DNA of 64,000 nucleotides from the NCBI RefSeq assembly GCF_027307225.1, contig NZ_DAHUXJ010000097.1, forward strand, positions 1 through 64,000. Reading direction: 5' to 3'. This document shows, in pieces, positions 1-8,736 of the stretch (the first letter of the stretch is position 1; every line of letters begins with the position of its first letter). The notes below the pieces were generated by a model. The model was not told the DNA's origin. It saw only the letters and a program-made list of their open reading frames with translations, and made no database searches. Made by a program: the position numbers and the translations under genes. The DNA is from Bradyrhizobium sp. Lineage in GTDB: Bacteria > Pseudomonadota > Alphaproteobacteria > Rhizobiales > Xanthobacteraceae.

Positions 1-32
1 AATGGACCAACGCCATGGGGCAATTTGCCATC

Positions 33-94
33 CAGTTCGGTGACCGATTTCCTCGGTCAGCGAACTGACTATCGAGGGTCAGTTCGCTGACCGC
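33..94. promoter_or_regulatory. Three iterated 15-bp operator-like sites
   Basis: The sequence CAGTTCGGTGACCGA (33-47) recurs inverted at 53-67 and directly at 80-94 with one mismatch each; the second and third copies form a perfect 15-bp inverted repeat (55-69 with 78-92) around an 8-nt loop. Spaced copies of a 15-bp site directly before a gene fit binding of a TetR- or MarR-type repressor, probably encoded left of the window. The array runs up to the first plausible codons of the glutathione S-transferase gene, so a bound protein would block initiation. Confidence 0.5.
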
Positions 95-728
95 AACCAC
101 CATCACGGGGGCCTCTTACACAAAACTTCTGACATTCCCCGAAGAGAAAGGCGTGCCCTACACGCTCAACGCCCTGGAATTCGGCGCCGGGACCCACAAG
201 CAGCCGCAATATCTGAAGGCCCTGCACCCGTTCGGCCGCATCCCGGCGATGGAGCACGGCGACTTCCGCCTCTACGAGGCTGCGGCGATTATGCGCTACA
301 TCGACCGCGCGTTCCCCGGCCCGGCGCTGACGCCCGCCGACCCGAAGGCCGCGGCCCGCATGGACCAGGTGATGAACATCGTCGACTGGTACGTGATGCC
401 CTCGATCAGCTCCAAGATCGGCTTCAACCGCGTCGTGAAACCCATCTTCGGTCTGCCGGTGGACGAGGCCGCGGTGGCCGAGGCCGTACCAGCGGCGAGG
501 ACCTGCGTCGCTGCGCTGGAGGACATCCTGGCCGACAAGCCCTACTTCGCCGGCGAGGCAGTAAGCCTCGCCGACCTGATGGCGGTGGCTCACCTCGACC
601 TCCTGCCGATGTCGCCGGAGGGCGCCGACATCCTGGCCGGCTCGCCGCTGCTGGGCTGGCTGGCGCGGATGGCGGAGCGCCCCGGCGTCCAGAAGACCAC
701 CATGCAGAAGATGATGAACCGCCGCTGA
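87..728 (+). CDS. Glutathione S-transferase family protein
   Basis: This cytosolic GST would conjugate glutathione to electrophiles. The protein shows an N-terminal thioredoxin-like half (SYTKLL..EEKGVPYTL, then FGRIPAMEHGDFRLYEAAAIMRYI, with the proline before the cis bond and the YEAAAI glutathione-site motif) and an all-helical C-terminal half with the SLADLMAVAHL signature. The first ATG/GTG/TTG in frame is GTG at 153, which would delete strand beta-1 and helix alpha-1. The frame is open from 69 and encodes GST-like residues from about 102. A CTG at 87, preceded by GAGGG with 8-nt spacing, would give 213 aa, the usual family length. I chose that start; a mutated start codon is equally possible. 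Confidence 0.75.
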   Translation: MTATTITGASYTKLLTFPEEKGVPYTLNALEFGAGTHKQPQYLKALHPFGRIPAMEHGDFRLYEAAAIMRYIDRAFPGPALTPADPKAAARMDQVMNIVDWYVMPSISSKIGFNRVVKPIFGLPVDEAAVAEAVPAARTCVAALEDILADKPYFAGEAVSLADLMAVAHLDLLPMSPEGADILAGSPLLGWLARMAERPGVQKTTMQKMMNRR

Positions 729-801
729 CGTTGGCTCGATGATCAGGCCATAGTCCTGATGATCGACCCGATTGGCCGCCAGTAACGCTGCGCACGACCC
801 C

Positions 802-2133
802 TCACGCACCCTGCTCCAGATGGGCCGGCGAAGCCTCCGCTGCTCCCTCCAGCACCGACCGGTTCGGGTCGAGCCAGAACGCCCAGACGCCTGCCCCAAT
901 GACGAGCAGCACGGCAGCAACGATGAAAGGCGCCTGCCAGTTGCCGTATTGAACAAGGAAACCGAACACCAGCGGCGACAGTGCGCCGCCGAAATTGCCG
1001 GCCATGTTCATCATGCCCGAGACCGTGCCCGAGTATTTGCCGCCGGCATCCATCGGTACCGCCCAGGACGGACCGATCGTGCATTCCAGGAAGAACATCG
1101 AAGCGGTCAGGCAATAGATCGCGGTGGTGGCGTTCGCGGTCAGCGCGGCGGGCACGATGAAGCTGCAGCATCCGAGCAGGCCCACGATCGCGACCGAGCG
1201 GCGCGCCAATTTCGTGTTGCCCGTCTTCTTCAACAGCCAGTCCGTCGCCAGGCCACCGACGGTGTCGCCGATCACGCCGGCAAACAGCGGCATCGATGCG
1301 AACAGGCCGACCTTGACCAGCGTGAAGTGCCGAAATTCGAACAGATAAGACGGCAGCCAGCTCAGGAATATCCACAAGCAATACACGTAGGTGAAATAGG
1401 CGCACATGATCGCCCACATGTTCGGCGAGCGCAGCAGCGTGCTCCAGGGAACGGACGCGGCCTTGCGCTCGATGAAGGCCGGCTTGATCGCGCCGGTACC
1501 GTCGACGCCGCGAATGTGCTTCAGCTCCTCCTGGTTCACGAGCGGATGCTCTTCCGGCAGATTGCGGTAGGAAAGATACCACCAGATCGACCAGACGAAC
1601 CCGAAGACGCCGCAGACATAGAAAACCGATCGCCACCCCCAGATGCTCATGATGAAGACCACCAGCGGCGGGGCGATCGCGGCGCCAAGACGGCTCGCGC
1701 TATGCGTCAATCCCTGCACAAAGCCACGCTCTTCGCGGGGGTACCAAAGCTGCATGGAGCGCGTAGCCCCTGGAAAAGCGCCGGCCTCTCCGATTCCGAA
1801 CAGGAAACGCAACACGATGAACGACATTGCACCGGTTGCCGCCGCGGTTGCGGCCGTCATCACCGACCAGTACGCAACGATGGTTCCGATCACAGGCCTT
1901 GCGCCGAAGCGATCGCTGAGCCAACCGCCGGGCACCTGGAACAGCGCATAGGCCCAGACGAAGGCGCTGAAGATCGCACCCATGGTGATCTTGTCGAAAC
2001 CATACTCCTTGCTGATGATCGGAGCCGCCGCCGAGATATTGACCCGATCCAGATAGGTGATGAGGTACATCAGGCAGATCAGGGCAAGGATGTACCATCG
2101 TCCCTTGCTGCGGCGCGGCTGCTGGCCTTCCAT
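802..2133 (-). CDS. MFS transporter, anion:cation symporter (ACS) family
   Basis: This 443-aa inner-membrane secondary carrier has about 12 hydrophobic segments. The N-terminus (ICLMYLITYLDRVNISAAAP) and the loop motif GGWLSDRFGARPV between helices 2 and 3 are typical of the ACS branch, which includes glucarate, hexuronate, phthalate and tartrate carriers. A purine-rich stretch (GGGAGAG) lies about 9 nt before the ATG. It is co-oriented with and downstream of the class V aminotransferase, so it may import a small organic acid that feeds that enzyme. The substrate cannot be read from sequence. Confidence 0.88.
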   Translation of the reverse strand: MEGQQPRRSKGRWYILALICLMYLITYLDRVNISAAAPIISKEYGFDKITMGAIFSAFVWAYALFQVPGGWLSDRFGARPVIGTIVAYWSVMTAATAAATGAMSFIVLRFLFGIGEAGAFPGATRSMQLWYPREERGFVQGLTHSASRLGAAIAPPLVVFIMSIWGWRSVFYVCGVFGFVWSIWWYLSYRNLPEEHPLVNQEELKHIRGVDGTGAIKPAFIERKAASVPWSTLLRSPNMWAIMCAYFTYVYCLWIFLSWLPSYLFEFRHFTLVKVGLFASMPLFAGVIGDTVGGLATDWLLKKTGNTKLARRSVAIVGLLGCCSFIVPAALTANATTAIYCLTASMFFLECTIGPSWAVPMDAGGKYSGTVSGMMNMAGNFGGALSPLVFGFLVQYGNWQAPFIVAAVLLVIGAGVWAFWLDPNRSVLEGAAEASPAHLEQGA

Positions 2134-2219
2134 CTCAAAACTCTCCCTGTGTTCTTCTCTTCGTGTTCTTAGATCGGCAGCGGCAGGACATGCAATTTGC
2201 GCCTGACGATACGGGGACG

Positions 2220-2247
2220 GTCATCGGACCCGCATTCGCGCGGCCCG
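2220..2247 (-). repeat. Degenerate copy of a 40-bp mobile-like segment
   Basis: These 28 bases match 25 of 28 positions of the segment that is otherwise identical at 16002-16041 and 32371-32410. Here it adjoins a decayed CTAG-type hairpin in the gap between the aminotransferase and MFS genes. Confidence 0.5.
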
Positions 2248-2309
2248 ACGCCAACCTTCGCAAGACTGGCCACTGGAAAGGCGCGCGAACGTTAGAATCG
2301 GACCACGAG
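2236..2309. repeat. Decayed B-type hairpin of the CTAG family
   Basis: The right arm at 2285-2309 (GCGAACGTTAGAATCGGACC...) matches the B arm at 9937-9962 with only a couple of changes. The left arm at 2247-2262 keeps 12 of 16 positions of GATTCTAACATTCGCA. The loop still resembles that of the copy at 19238. No A partner is recognisable. Confidence 0.55.
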
Positions 2310-2324
2310 CTCCGACCATCCGAC

Positions 2325-3533
2325 TTAAGGCTTGACCATCTTCAGGTGCGTGGGCGCATTCGACTTGTCGGCATCTTCCAGCGACTTCATCGCGGCATCG
2401 ACGCCGCCCGAGCGGTGCGGCACGCCAGCCGCCGACAAACCCATCTCCACGCCCGACAGCGCGCCAAGAAGCGTCAGTTCGTTGCATTCGCCGAGATGGC
2501 CGATGCGGAACACCTTGCCGGCGACCTTCGAAAGTCCGGAGCCGAGCGAGATGTTGTACTTCTCCAGCGCGATCTTGCGGAACTCGTCGGCGTTGTGACC
2601 CGGCGGCATCAGCACGGCGGTCAGGACCGGCGAATATTCGGCGGGTTCCTGACACAGCACTTCAAGACCCCAATGCGTCACGGCTGCGCGCGTGGCCGCC
2701 GCCAGGCGCTTGTGACGCGCGAACACGTTGTCGAGGCCTTCTTCAAGCATCATCGTAATGGCTTCGCGCAAGCCGTAAAGCAGGTTGGTCGCCGGTGTAT
2801 AGGGGAAGAAGCCGTTGGCGTTGGGCTTGAGCATCTCCTCCCAATCCCAATAGGAGCGCGGCATCCTGTTGGTTTTCGAGGCGGCGCGCGCCTTCTGCGA
2901 GACCGCGTTGAAGCCGAGCCCCGGCGGCAGCATGAAGCCTTTCTGCGAGCAGGCGACGGTGACGTCGACCTTCCACTCGTCATGCTTGAAATCGGCTGAG
3001 CCGAGCGAGGAAATCGTATCGACCAGAAGCAGCGCCGGATGCTTGGCGCGGTCCATGCTGCTGCGGATCTCGCCGACCCGGCTGGTCACGCCCGTTGACG
3101 TCTCGTTATGGACGACCATCACCGCCTTGATGGCGTGCGACGTGTCGGCTTTCAGCTTCTCCTCGATCTCGGACGGGCTCGCGCCATGACGCCAGTCGCC
3201 CGGCATGAAGTCGACGTCGATGCCCCAGCGCGCCGCCATCTGCCGCCACAGCGTGGCGAAATGGCCGGTCTCGACCATCAGCACCTTGTCGCCGGGTGAC
3301 AGCGTGTTGACGATCGCCGCTTCCCAGGCGCCGGTGCCGGACGACGGGAACACGATCACCGGGCCCTTGGTCTGGAAAATCTTCTGGCAGCCCTCAAAGA
3401 CGGCCTTTCCAAGCTCGGCGAACTCGGCGCTGCGGTGGTCGATCACCGGCATGTCCATGGCGCGAAGCACGCGATCCGGAACGGGACTCGGGCCCGGAAT
3501 GTTCAGGAAATGGCGTCCCTGGTGCTTGGTCAT
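2325..3533 (-). CDS. Class V aminotransferase, serine/alanine-glyoxylate type
   Basis: This PLP enzyme of 402 aa probably transfers an amino group to glyoxylate from serine or alanine. Visible family features are the N-terminal PGPSPVPDRVLRAM segment, the phosphate-binding SSGTGAWEAA, the VDTISSLG aspartate region and the Schiff-base lysine in TVACSQKGFMLPPG. A longer frame starts at 3590, but the ATG at 3533 (MTKHQGRHFLN) is preceded by GGAG at 8 nt and matches the usual family start. It is divergent from a GntR regulator and sits with a 2-hydroxyacid dehydrogenase and a GlcG-like protein, which supports a glyoxylate or 2-oxoacid role. Substrate preference is inferred. Confidence 0.85.
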   Translation of the reverse strand: MTKHQGRHFLNIPGPSPVPDRVLRAMDMPVIDHRSAEFAELGKAVFEGCQKIFQTKGPVIVFPSSGTGAWEAAIVNTLSPGDKVLMVETGHFATLWRQMAARWGIDVDFMPGDWRHGASPSEIEEKLKADTSHAIKAVMVVHNETSTGVTSRVGEIRSSMDRAKHPALLLVDTISSLGSADFKHDEWKVDVTVACSQKGFMLPPGLGFNAVSQKARAASKTNRMPRSYWDWEEMLKPNANGFFPYTPATNLLYGLREAITMMLEEGLDNVFARHKRLAAATRAAVTHWGLEVLCQEPAEYSPVLTAVLMPPGHNADEFRKIALEKYNISLGSGLSKVAGKVFRIGHLGECNELTLLGALSGVEMGLSAAGVPHRSGGVDAAMKSLEDADKSNAPTHLKMVKP

Positions 3534-3646
3534 GGCATTCTCCAGCGTGAGTCCCTCCATATTGCATTCAATTTCTCTCCCCGCAACCAATAAATTGTGT
3601 GCGATTTTTGTCGACGGGAGGCCCTTCTGTCCCGTATGTTCCGCGC
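3534..3646. promoter_or_regulatory. Divergent promoter region, aminotransferase / GntR
   Basis: The 113-bp gap between two divergent starts is A+T-rich in its centre (AACCAATAAATTGTGTGCGA around 3587-3606) compared with its flanks. It should hold both promoters. The ATTGTGTGCGA stretch is a possible half-site for the adjacent GntR/FCD regulator, but no clean palindrome is seen. Confidence 0.35.
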
Positions 3647-4378
3647 ATGAAACCCATGATCCCAGATGAAACGTCCTCGCTTCCCCTCGAGAAGGACCGC
3701 GTGCGCGAAGAAACGTCCCTGCACGACGAGATCCTCAGCAAGCTGCGCGACCACATCGTCGAGGGCAACATCCCCGACGGCGGCCGCATCCCCGAGCGGC
3801 AACTCTGTGCAATGCTCGGCATCTCGCGCACGCCGCTCCGCGAAGCTCTCAAGGTGCTCGCGGCCGAAGGCCTGGTCGAACTCTTGCCCAACCGCGGCGC
3901 GCGGGTACGCGCCTTGAGCGAGCAGGATCTCGGCGAATTGTTCGACGTCATGGGCGGGCTCGAAGGCCTTGCCGGAAGGCTGGCCTGCGAGAACATTACG
4001 GACGAGGAGATCGCTGAAATCGAGCGGCTGCACTATGAAATGTACGGCTTCTACCTGCACCGCGACATGCACGGCTATTTCCGCGTCAATCAGTTGATCC
4101 ATCAGAAGATCGTCGAGGCTTCGCGCAACGACACGCTGAAGGCGGCCTACGCCAATTTCGCCGGGCGCATCCGCCGCGTCCGCTATTCCGCCAACTTCGC
4201 CCGCAAGCGCGAGCGCTGGGGCGAAGCGATGCGCGAGCACGAAACCATCCTGGAGGCGCTGCGCCGCCGCGCCGGCAACGAACTCTCCGATATCCTGTTC
4301 AAGCACCTGCGCAACAAGCGCACCGCGGCGGTCGAGCACCTCAAGACGGGCGGCATGGTAGCCTCTGAGACAGCCTGA
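3647..4378 (+). CDS. GntR family transcriptional regulator, FCD subfamily
   Basis: The 243-aa protein has an N-terminal winged helix (LHDEILSKLRDHIVEGNIPDGGRIPERQLCAMLGISRTPLREALKVLAAEGLVELLPNRGARV) followed by an all-helical FCD ligand domain with metal-site histidines (the H in VNQLIHQKIVEAS and the late REHETILEAL). The frame opens at 3599, but the ATG at 3647 is nearer the usual family start. It is divergent from the aminotransferase and upstream of the FAD-linked dehydrogenase. It probably represses one or both in response to a small carboxylic acid, as FCD regulators commonly do. Confidence 0.88.
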   Translation: MKPMIPDETSSLPLEKDRVREETSLHDEILSKLRDHIVEGNIPDGGRIPERQLCAMLGISRTPLREALKVLAAEGLVELLPNRGARVRALSEQDLGELFDVMGGLEGLAGRLACENITDEEIAEIERLHYEMYGFYLHRDMHGYFRVNQLIHQKIVEASRNDTLKAAYANFAGRIRRVRYSANFARKRERWGEAMREHETILEALRRRAGNELSDILFKHLRNKRTAAVEHLKTGGMVASETA

Positions 4379-4476
4379 TACCGTCAAGCGCGGGCCGGAG
4401 AGCAATATTTTGCATTCAAACCAAAGAAGCAGATTCCTTGAATCGTATCCCGCCGTCTCGACCCTTGCCTCTTCTT

Positions 4477-4609
4477 ATCCCTCCCCCTTGCGGGGAGGGT
4501 CGACGCGAGTGAAACGAGCGTCGGGGTGGGGTCCGAGGAAATGCCCCCACCCGGCTCATCGTTCGCTTGCGCTCACGATGATCCACCCTCCCCACTGCGG
4601 GGGAGGGAT
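4477..4609. repeat. Palindromic repeat, 11-bp terminal inverted repeats (copy 1)
   Basis: The ends ATCCCTCCCCC (4477-4487) and its complement (4599-4609) enclose an interior shared with 16928-17058, including GGGTCGACGCGAG and GCGTCGGGGTGGG. It lies 33 nt before the start of the dehydrogenase gene. The layout is that of a non-autonomous palindromic intergenic element. Confidence 0.8.
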
Positions 4610-4642
4610 CAAGAGCCGACTTGATTGGGTAGCGAGCGTAGA

Positions 4643-7600
4643 ATGACCGACAGGGACGGAAGGCTTCGGGACCAACTGTCGCGCGAGATCACGGGCGACG
4701 TTCTCTTCGATTCCTTCAGCCGCGGCCGTTACGCGACCGACGCCTCGTTCTACCAGATCATTCCGGCCGGCGTGGTCGTCCCCCGCACCATCGACGAGGC
4801 GCTGCGGGCGCTCGCCATCGCCCGCGATGCCGGGCGGAAAGTCACCCCGCGCGGCGGCGGCACCTCGCAATGCGGCCAGACCATCAATGACGGCATCGTC
4901 ATCGATCTCTCCAAACATCTCAACCGCATCATCTCGCTCGATGTCGAGAACAAGACCTGCGTGGTGCAGCCCGGCATCGTGCTTGATGACCTCAACCGGC
5001 AACTGAAAAAACACGGGCTTTGGTTTCCGGTCGACGTCTCGACCGCCTCGCGCGCCACCATCGGCGGCATGGCCGGCAACAATTCCTGCGGCGGCCGAAG
5101 CCTGCGCTACGGCACCATGCGCGACAATACGCTGTCACTCGATGCAGCCTTGGCCAACGGCACGCTGATGCATTTCGGCGAGGTCTCGCGCGATCTTGGC
5201 CAGCTGAACTCGAACGACAAGGCGTCCGCGCTGTTTCGCGACATGCTCGCACTCGGCGAACGCGAGGCTGCGGAAGTCGCCGACAAGTTTCCGAAAGTGC
5301 AGCGCCGCGTCGGCGGCTACAATCTCGATGCGCTCGTGCCGCGCAACGCCGCCAATAACATGGCGCATCTTCTGGTCGGCTCGGAGGGCACGCTTGCTTT
5401 CACCACGCAGGTCGAACTGAAGCTGTGGCCGGTCATCAAGAACAAGGTGCTCGGGGTCTGCCATTTCGGCAGCTTCTATGAGGCGATGGACGCAGCCCAA
5501 CATCTGGTGAAGCTCAGGCCGATCGCGGTCGAACTCGTCGACCGCACCATGATCGCGCTCGGCCGCGACATCGCCATGTTCCGGCCCGTGATCGAAGCCA
5601 CCGTGAAGGGCGATCCAGATGCACTGCTGATCGTCGAATTCGCCGAAGAGGACCAGGCCGACAATCTGCAAAAGCTGAGACAGCTTTCACAGCTGATCGG
5701 CGATCTCGGATTCAATTGGAGCAACCCGCAGCGCAAATGGGGCGGCGTGGTCGATGTCGTCGAGCCGGCGGTGCAGACCGCGATTGCGGATTTCCGCACC
5801 TCCGGCCTCAACGTCATGATGTCGATGAAGCAGGAGGGCAAGCCGGTCTCGTTCGTCGAGGACTGCGCGGTGCCGCTGCCGCATCTTGCCGACTACACCG
5901 ACCGGCTCAATAAAGTGTTCGCCAGGCACGGCACCCGCGGCACCATGTATGCGCATGCCAGCGAAGGCTGCCTGCATGTGCGCCCTGTGCTGAACCTCAA
6001 GCTCGAGAAAGACGTCAAGGCGATGCGCGCCATCGCCGAGGAGACCTTCGCGATGGTCCGCGAATACAAGGGCTCGCATTCCGGCGAACATGGCGACGGC
6101 CTGGTGCGCTCCGAATTCCACGAGACCATGTTCGGGCCGCGCATCATCGCCGACTTCCGCGAGGTGAAGGAGCGCTTCGACCCCGGCCATGTGCTCAATC
6201 CCGGCAAGATCGTCGATCCGTCCAAAATGGACGACCGCTCGCTGTTTCGCTACACGCCGAGCTACCGCGTCCATGAATTCAGGACCGCGCTCGATTGGTC
6301 TGCTTATCCCGGCGCGGGCGGCGGCTTCCAGGGCGCGGTCGAGATGTGCAACAGCAACGGTGCCTGCCGCAAGCTCGAAGGCGGTGTGATGTGCCCGTCC
6401 TATCGCGCCACGCGCAACGAGAACGACGTCACGCGCGGCCGCGCCAACACGCTGCGGCTCGCCATCTCCGGCCAGCTCGGGCCCGATGCGCTCTCGTCCG
6501 ATGCGATGATGGACACGATGAAACTTTGCGTGTCCTGCAAGGCCTGCCGCCACGAATGCCCGACCGGCGTCGACATGGCGAAGATGAAGATCGAAGTGCT
6601 GGCGGCGCGGCGCGAAAAGCGTGGCCTCTCCTTGCGCGATCGCCTTGTCGGCTTTCTCCCGCACTACGCTCTGCTGTTTTCGCGTTTTGCTCCGCTCGCC
6701 AACCTGCGCAACCACAGCAAGATCCTGCGTACGCTGCTCGAGCGCGTCGCGGGCATCAGCGCCAAACGGTCACTACCTTCCTTCAGGCGCGATGTGTTCG
6801 ATCCGGAAAGCGCGGTATTCGGTCCGGTGGACGGGCGCGAGGTCGTGTTGTTCGCCGACACCTTCAACCGCATTTATGAGCGCGAAAATCTCGATGCCGC
6901 GTTGAAGGTGCTGGTCGCCGGCGGCTACCGCGTGTATGTTCCGAAACCCGCCGATGGTGCGCGCCCGCTCTGTTGCGGCCGCACGTTCCTCTCGGCCGGC
7001 CTCGTCGATCACGCCCGCGCCGAGCTCGACCGCCTGGTTGCGACCTATTCACCGTTTGCCGCGCGCGGCGTGCCGATCGTGGGCCTCGAACCGAGTTGTC
7101 TTCTCACGTTGCGCGACGAACTGCTGTCGCTGCGCTCGGACGAGGCCGCAAAGACCGTCAGCTCGCACGCTTTGATGTTCGAGGAGTTTCTGGTGCGCGA
7201 GGCCGCCGCCGGGCGGCTGTCCCTGCCGCTGAAGCCGATCGCGGAAAAGGCCATCGTCCACGGGCACTGTCACCAGAAATCCTTCGGCGCATTCAAGCCG
7301 GTCGAACGGGCGCTGCGGCTGATCCCGGACCTGAAGGTCGAAACCATCGAGTCAAGTTGTTGCGGCATGGCCGGCGCGTTCGGCTATGGCACTGAAACCT
7401 ATGACACCTCGATCGAGATGGCGGAACTCTCGCTATTGCCTGCGGTGCGCCGCGCCGAGGCCGATACGCTGGTGATCGCCGATGGAACCTCGTGCCGGCA
7501 CCAGATCAAGGACGGCACAGAACGGTCAGCGCTTCACGTCGCGCGTGCGCTCGCGATGAGCCTTGATGAGGCGCTGCTAGCTCCAAACCCTCATGGTGAG

Positions 7601-7666
7601 GAGCGCGTCGTCGCCCGAGCAGGCCAAGCGATAGCGAGGCCGTTAGCGAACGGCGGCATAAAATGA
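4643..7666 (+). CDS. FAD-linked D-2-hydroxyacid dehydrogenase with Fe-S domain (YdiJ-like)
   Basis: This 1007-aa flavoprotein probably oxidises a D-2-hydroxyacid (D-2-hydroxyglutarate, D-lactate or glycolate) and passes electrons to the respiratory chain. In order it has an FAD_binding_4 domain (VTPRGGGTSQCGQT and TIGGMAGNNSCGGRSLRYGTMRDN), an FAD-oxidase C-terminal domain ending near GEHGDGLVRSEF and HVLNPGKIVDP, a ferredoxin-like segment (CVSCKACRHECPT) and two CCG motifs (LCCGRTFL and SSCCGMAGAFGYG). ATG 4643 was chosen over TTG 4625. The last 25 or so residues are encoded by an intergenic repeat (7589-7770), so the natural C-terminus has been replaced or extended. Confidence 0.87.
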   Translation: MTDRDGRLRDQLSREITGDVLFDSFSRGRYATDASFYQIIPAGVVVPRTIDEALRALAIARDAGRKVTPRGGGTSQCGQTINDGIVIDLSKHLNRIISLDVENKTCVVQPGIVLDDLNRQLKKHGLWFPVDVSTASRATIGGMAGNNSCGGRSLRYGTMRDNTLSLDAALANGTLMHFGEVSRDLGQLNSNDKASALFRDMLALGEREAAEVADKFPKVQRRVGGYNLDALVPRNAANNMAHLLVGSEGTLAFTTQVELKLWPVIKNKVLGVCHFGSFYEAMDAAQHLVKLRPIAVELVDRTMIALGRDIAMFRPVIEATVKGDPDALLIVEFAEEDQADNLQKLRQLSQLIGDLGFNWSNPQRKWGGVVDVVEPAVQTAIADFRTSGLNVMMSMKQEGKPVSFVEDCAVPLPHLADYTDRLNKVFARHGTRGTMYAHASEGCLHVRPVLNLKLEKDVKAMRAIAEETFAMVREYKGSHSGEHGDGLVRSEFHETMFGPRIIADFREVKERFDPGHVLNPGKIVDPSKMDDRSLFRYTPSYRVHEFRTALDWSAYPGAGGGFQGAVEMCNSNGACRKLEGGVMCPSYRATRNENDVTRGRANTLRLAISGQLGPDALSSDAMMDTMKLCVSCKACRHECPTGVDMAKMKIEVLAARREKRGLSLRDRLVGFLPHYALLFSRFAPLANLRNHSKILRTLLERVAGISAKRSLPSFRRDVFDPESAVFGPVDGREVVLFADTFNRIYERENLDAALKVLVAGGYRVYVPKPADGARPLCCGRTFLSAGLVDHARAELDRLVATYSPFAARGVPIVGLEPSCLLTLRDELLSLRSDEAAKTVSSHALMFEEFLVREAAAGRLSLPLKPIAEKAIVHGHCHQKSFGAFKPVERALRLIPDLKVETIESSCCGMAGAFGYGTETYDTSIEMAELSLLPAVRRAEADTLVIADGTSCRHQIKDGTERSALHVARALAMSLDEALLAPNPHGEERVVARAGQAIARPLANGGIK

Positions 7667-7770
7667 TGCGCGTCGCCGGACGATACTTCGTATCGCCGGG
7701 AGAACCATGAGGCCCCGATATCGGTCTCATCCTTCGAGACGCCGCTCTCGCGGCTCCTCAGGATGAGGAG
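7589..7770. repeat. CCTCATGGTGAGGAG palindromic repeat (copy 1)
   Basis: This palindromic element starts CCTCATGGTGAGGAG and ends near CCTCAGGATGAGG, with AACCATGAGGCC and CATCCTTCGAGACG inside. Related copies are at 27366-27467 and 62989-63090. This copy carries extra sequence and overlaps the 3' end of the upstream dehydrogenase, supplying its stop codon. Confidence 0.75.
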
Positions 7771-7828
7771 GAAAACTTCGGCTGTAGAAAATCTGATCTG
7801 ACCATCCAACCCGCAAGGAAATGTCTCA

Positions 7829-8257
7829 ATGTCCGAACTCACGCTCGATGTTGCCCGCAAGATCCTCGATGCCGCGCTCGCCAAGGCAGTCGAAAAAAAG
7901 CTGAAGCCGCTCGTCATCACCATTCTCGATGCACGCGGCGCGGTGAAGGTCACCGCGGCACAGGATGGCACCAGCCTGCTGCGGGCCGAGATCGCCCACG
8001 GCAAGGCCTACGGCGCACTCGCGATGGGCATGGGTTCGCGGGCGCTATTTCAGCGCGCACAGGAGCAGGCCTATTTCGTCAGCTCCGTGAACGTGCTTGC
8101 ACAAGGACATTTGGTCCCGGTGCCCGGCGGCGTTCTCATTCAGAACGGCGCGACGCTGCTAGGTGCGGTCGGCGTCTCCGGCGACACGTCAGACAATGAC
8201 GAGATCTGCGCCATCGCCGGCATCGAGGCGGCGGGATTGAAGGCCAATCCGGGGTAG
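7829..8257 (+). CDS. GlcG/HbpS family heme-binding-like protein (DUF336)
   Basis: This 142-aa single-domain protein starts at ATG 7829 with AAGGAAA 7 nt upstream. The family pattern is visible: LDVARKILDAALAKAVE, VITILDARGAVKVTAAQDGT, ARAEIAHGKAYGALA-like segment, and the glycine-rich PVPGGVLIQNGATLLGAVGVSGDTSDNDEICA C-terminal half. In many bacteria this family (GlcG) lies in glycolate oxidase operons with FAD and Fe-S subunits. Its position 160 bp after an FAD/Fe-S 2-hydroxyacid dehydrogenase repeats that linkage. Its biochemical role remains unclear; heme binding or degradation is reported for some relatives. Confidence 0.85.
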   Translation: MSELTLDVARKILDAALAKAVEKKLKPLVITILDARGAVKVTAAQDGTSLLRAEIAHGKAYGALAMGMGSRALFQRAQEQAYFVSSVNVLAQGHLVPVPGGVLIQNGATLLGAVGVSGDTSDNDEICAIAGIEAAGLKANPG

Positions 8258-8338
8258 CATTTGGGCCACGATACCTCGACAAGGCGAGTGCGAAGTCTTA
8301 CCCTTCCGGCTCTCGAAAGTGGGCAGGCTTGTTGATTC

Positions 8339-8437
8339 ATGAGATCGCGATGGCTCCGATGGATGATCTGGATCATGCTCGGAAGCGCAACCACCACCCC
8401 GGTGAACGGCGGCGGCTACTATGGCGCGTGTCTGTAA
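8339..8437 (+). CDS. Possible 32-aa membrane micro-protein
   Basis: An ATG-started frame encodes a basic, tryptophan-rich N-terminus (MRSRWLRWMIWIMLG) and a GGGYYGACL C-terminus. The hydrophobic stretch and positive start suit a small inner-membrane peptide. No convincing ribosome binding site is seen and no function is recognised. It fills part of the 250-bp gap before the toxin-antitoxin pair. Confidence 0.25.
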   Translation: MRSRWLRWMIWIMLGSATTTPVNGGGYYGACL

Positions 8438-8508
8438 CGCGGAGCCGAGTTCCACGTTCGCCTCCCCCGCCCCTTCCATCGCTGCAGCACAAAGCGTATC
8501 CTCACGCC

Positions 8509-8736
8509 ATGACCAAGCTTCTCGATCAAGCCCTTGAAGTTGCGCGCGGCCTCCCATCGGAGGCCCAAGACGACATCGCTCGTATCGTGCTGCAACTTGC
8601 GGGCAGCGACGAAGCGCCCGTTGCACTCTCGACTGATGAACGCAATTCGATCGCAGTGTCAAAGGCAGCGGCCGAACGCGGGGAGTTCGCGACGGACGAA
8701 CAGGTTCGGGCGACCTGGGCTAAACACGGACTGTGA
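8509..8736 (+). CDS. Type II antitoxin, ParD-like
   Basis: This 75-aa protein (MTKLLDQALEVARGLPSEAQDDIARIVLQLAG...) is helical and acidic with a C-terminal tail (ATDEQVRATWAKHGL). That is typical of small antitoxins paired with ParE/RelE toxins in rhizobia. The frame is open from 8329, but the ATG at 8509 gives the family length. Its TGA overlaps the toxin's GTG (GTGA), so the two are translationally coupled. The antitoxin should bind and neutralise the toxin and repress the shared promoter, as is known for such modules. Confidence 0.75.
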   Translation: MTKLLDQALEVARGLPSEAQDDIARIVLQLAGSDEAPVALSTDERNSIAVSKAAAERGEFATDEQVRATWAKHGL

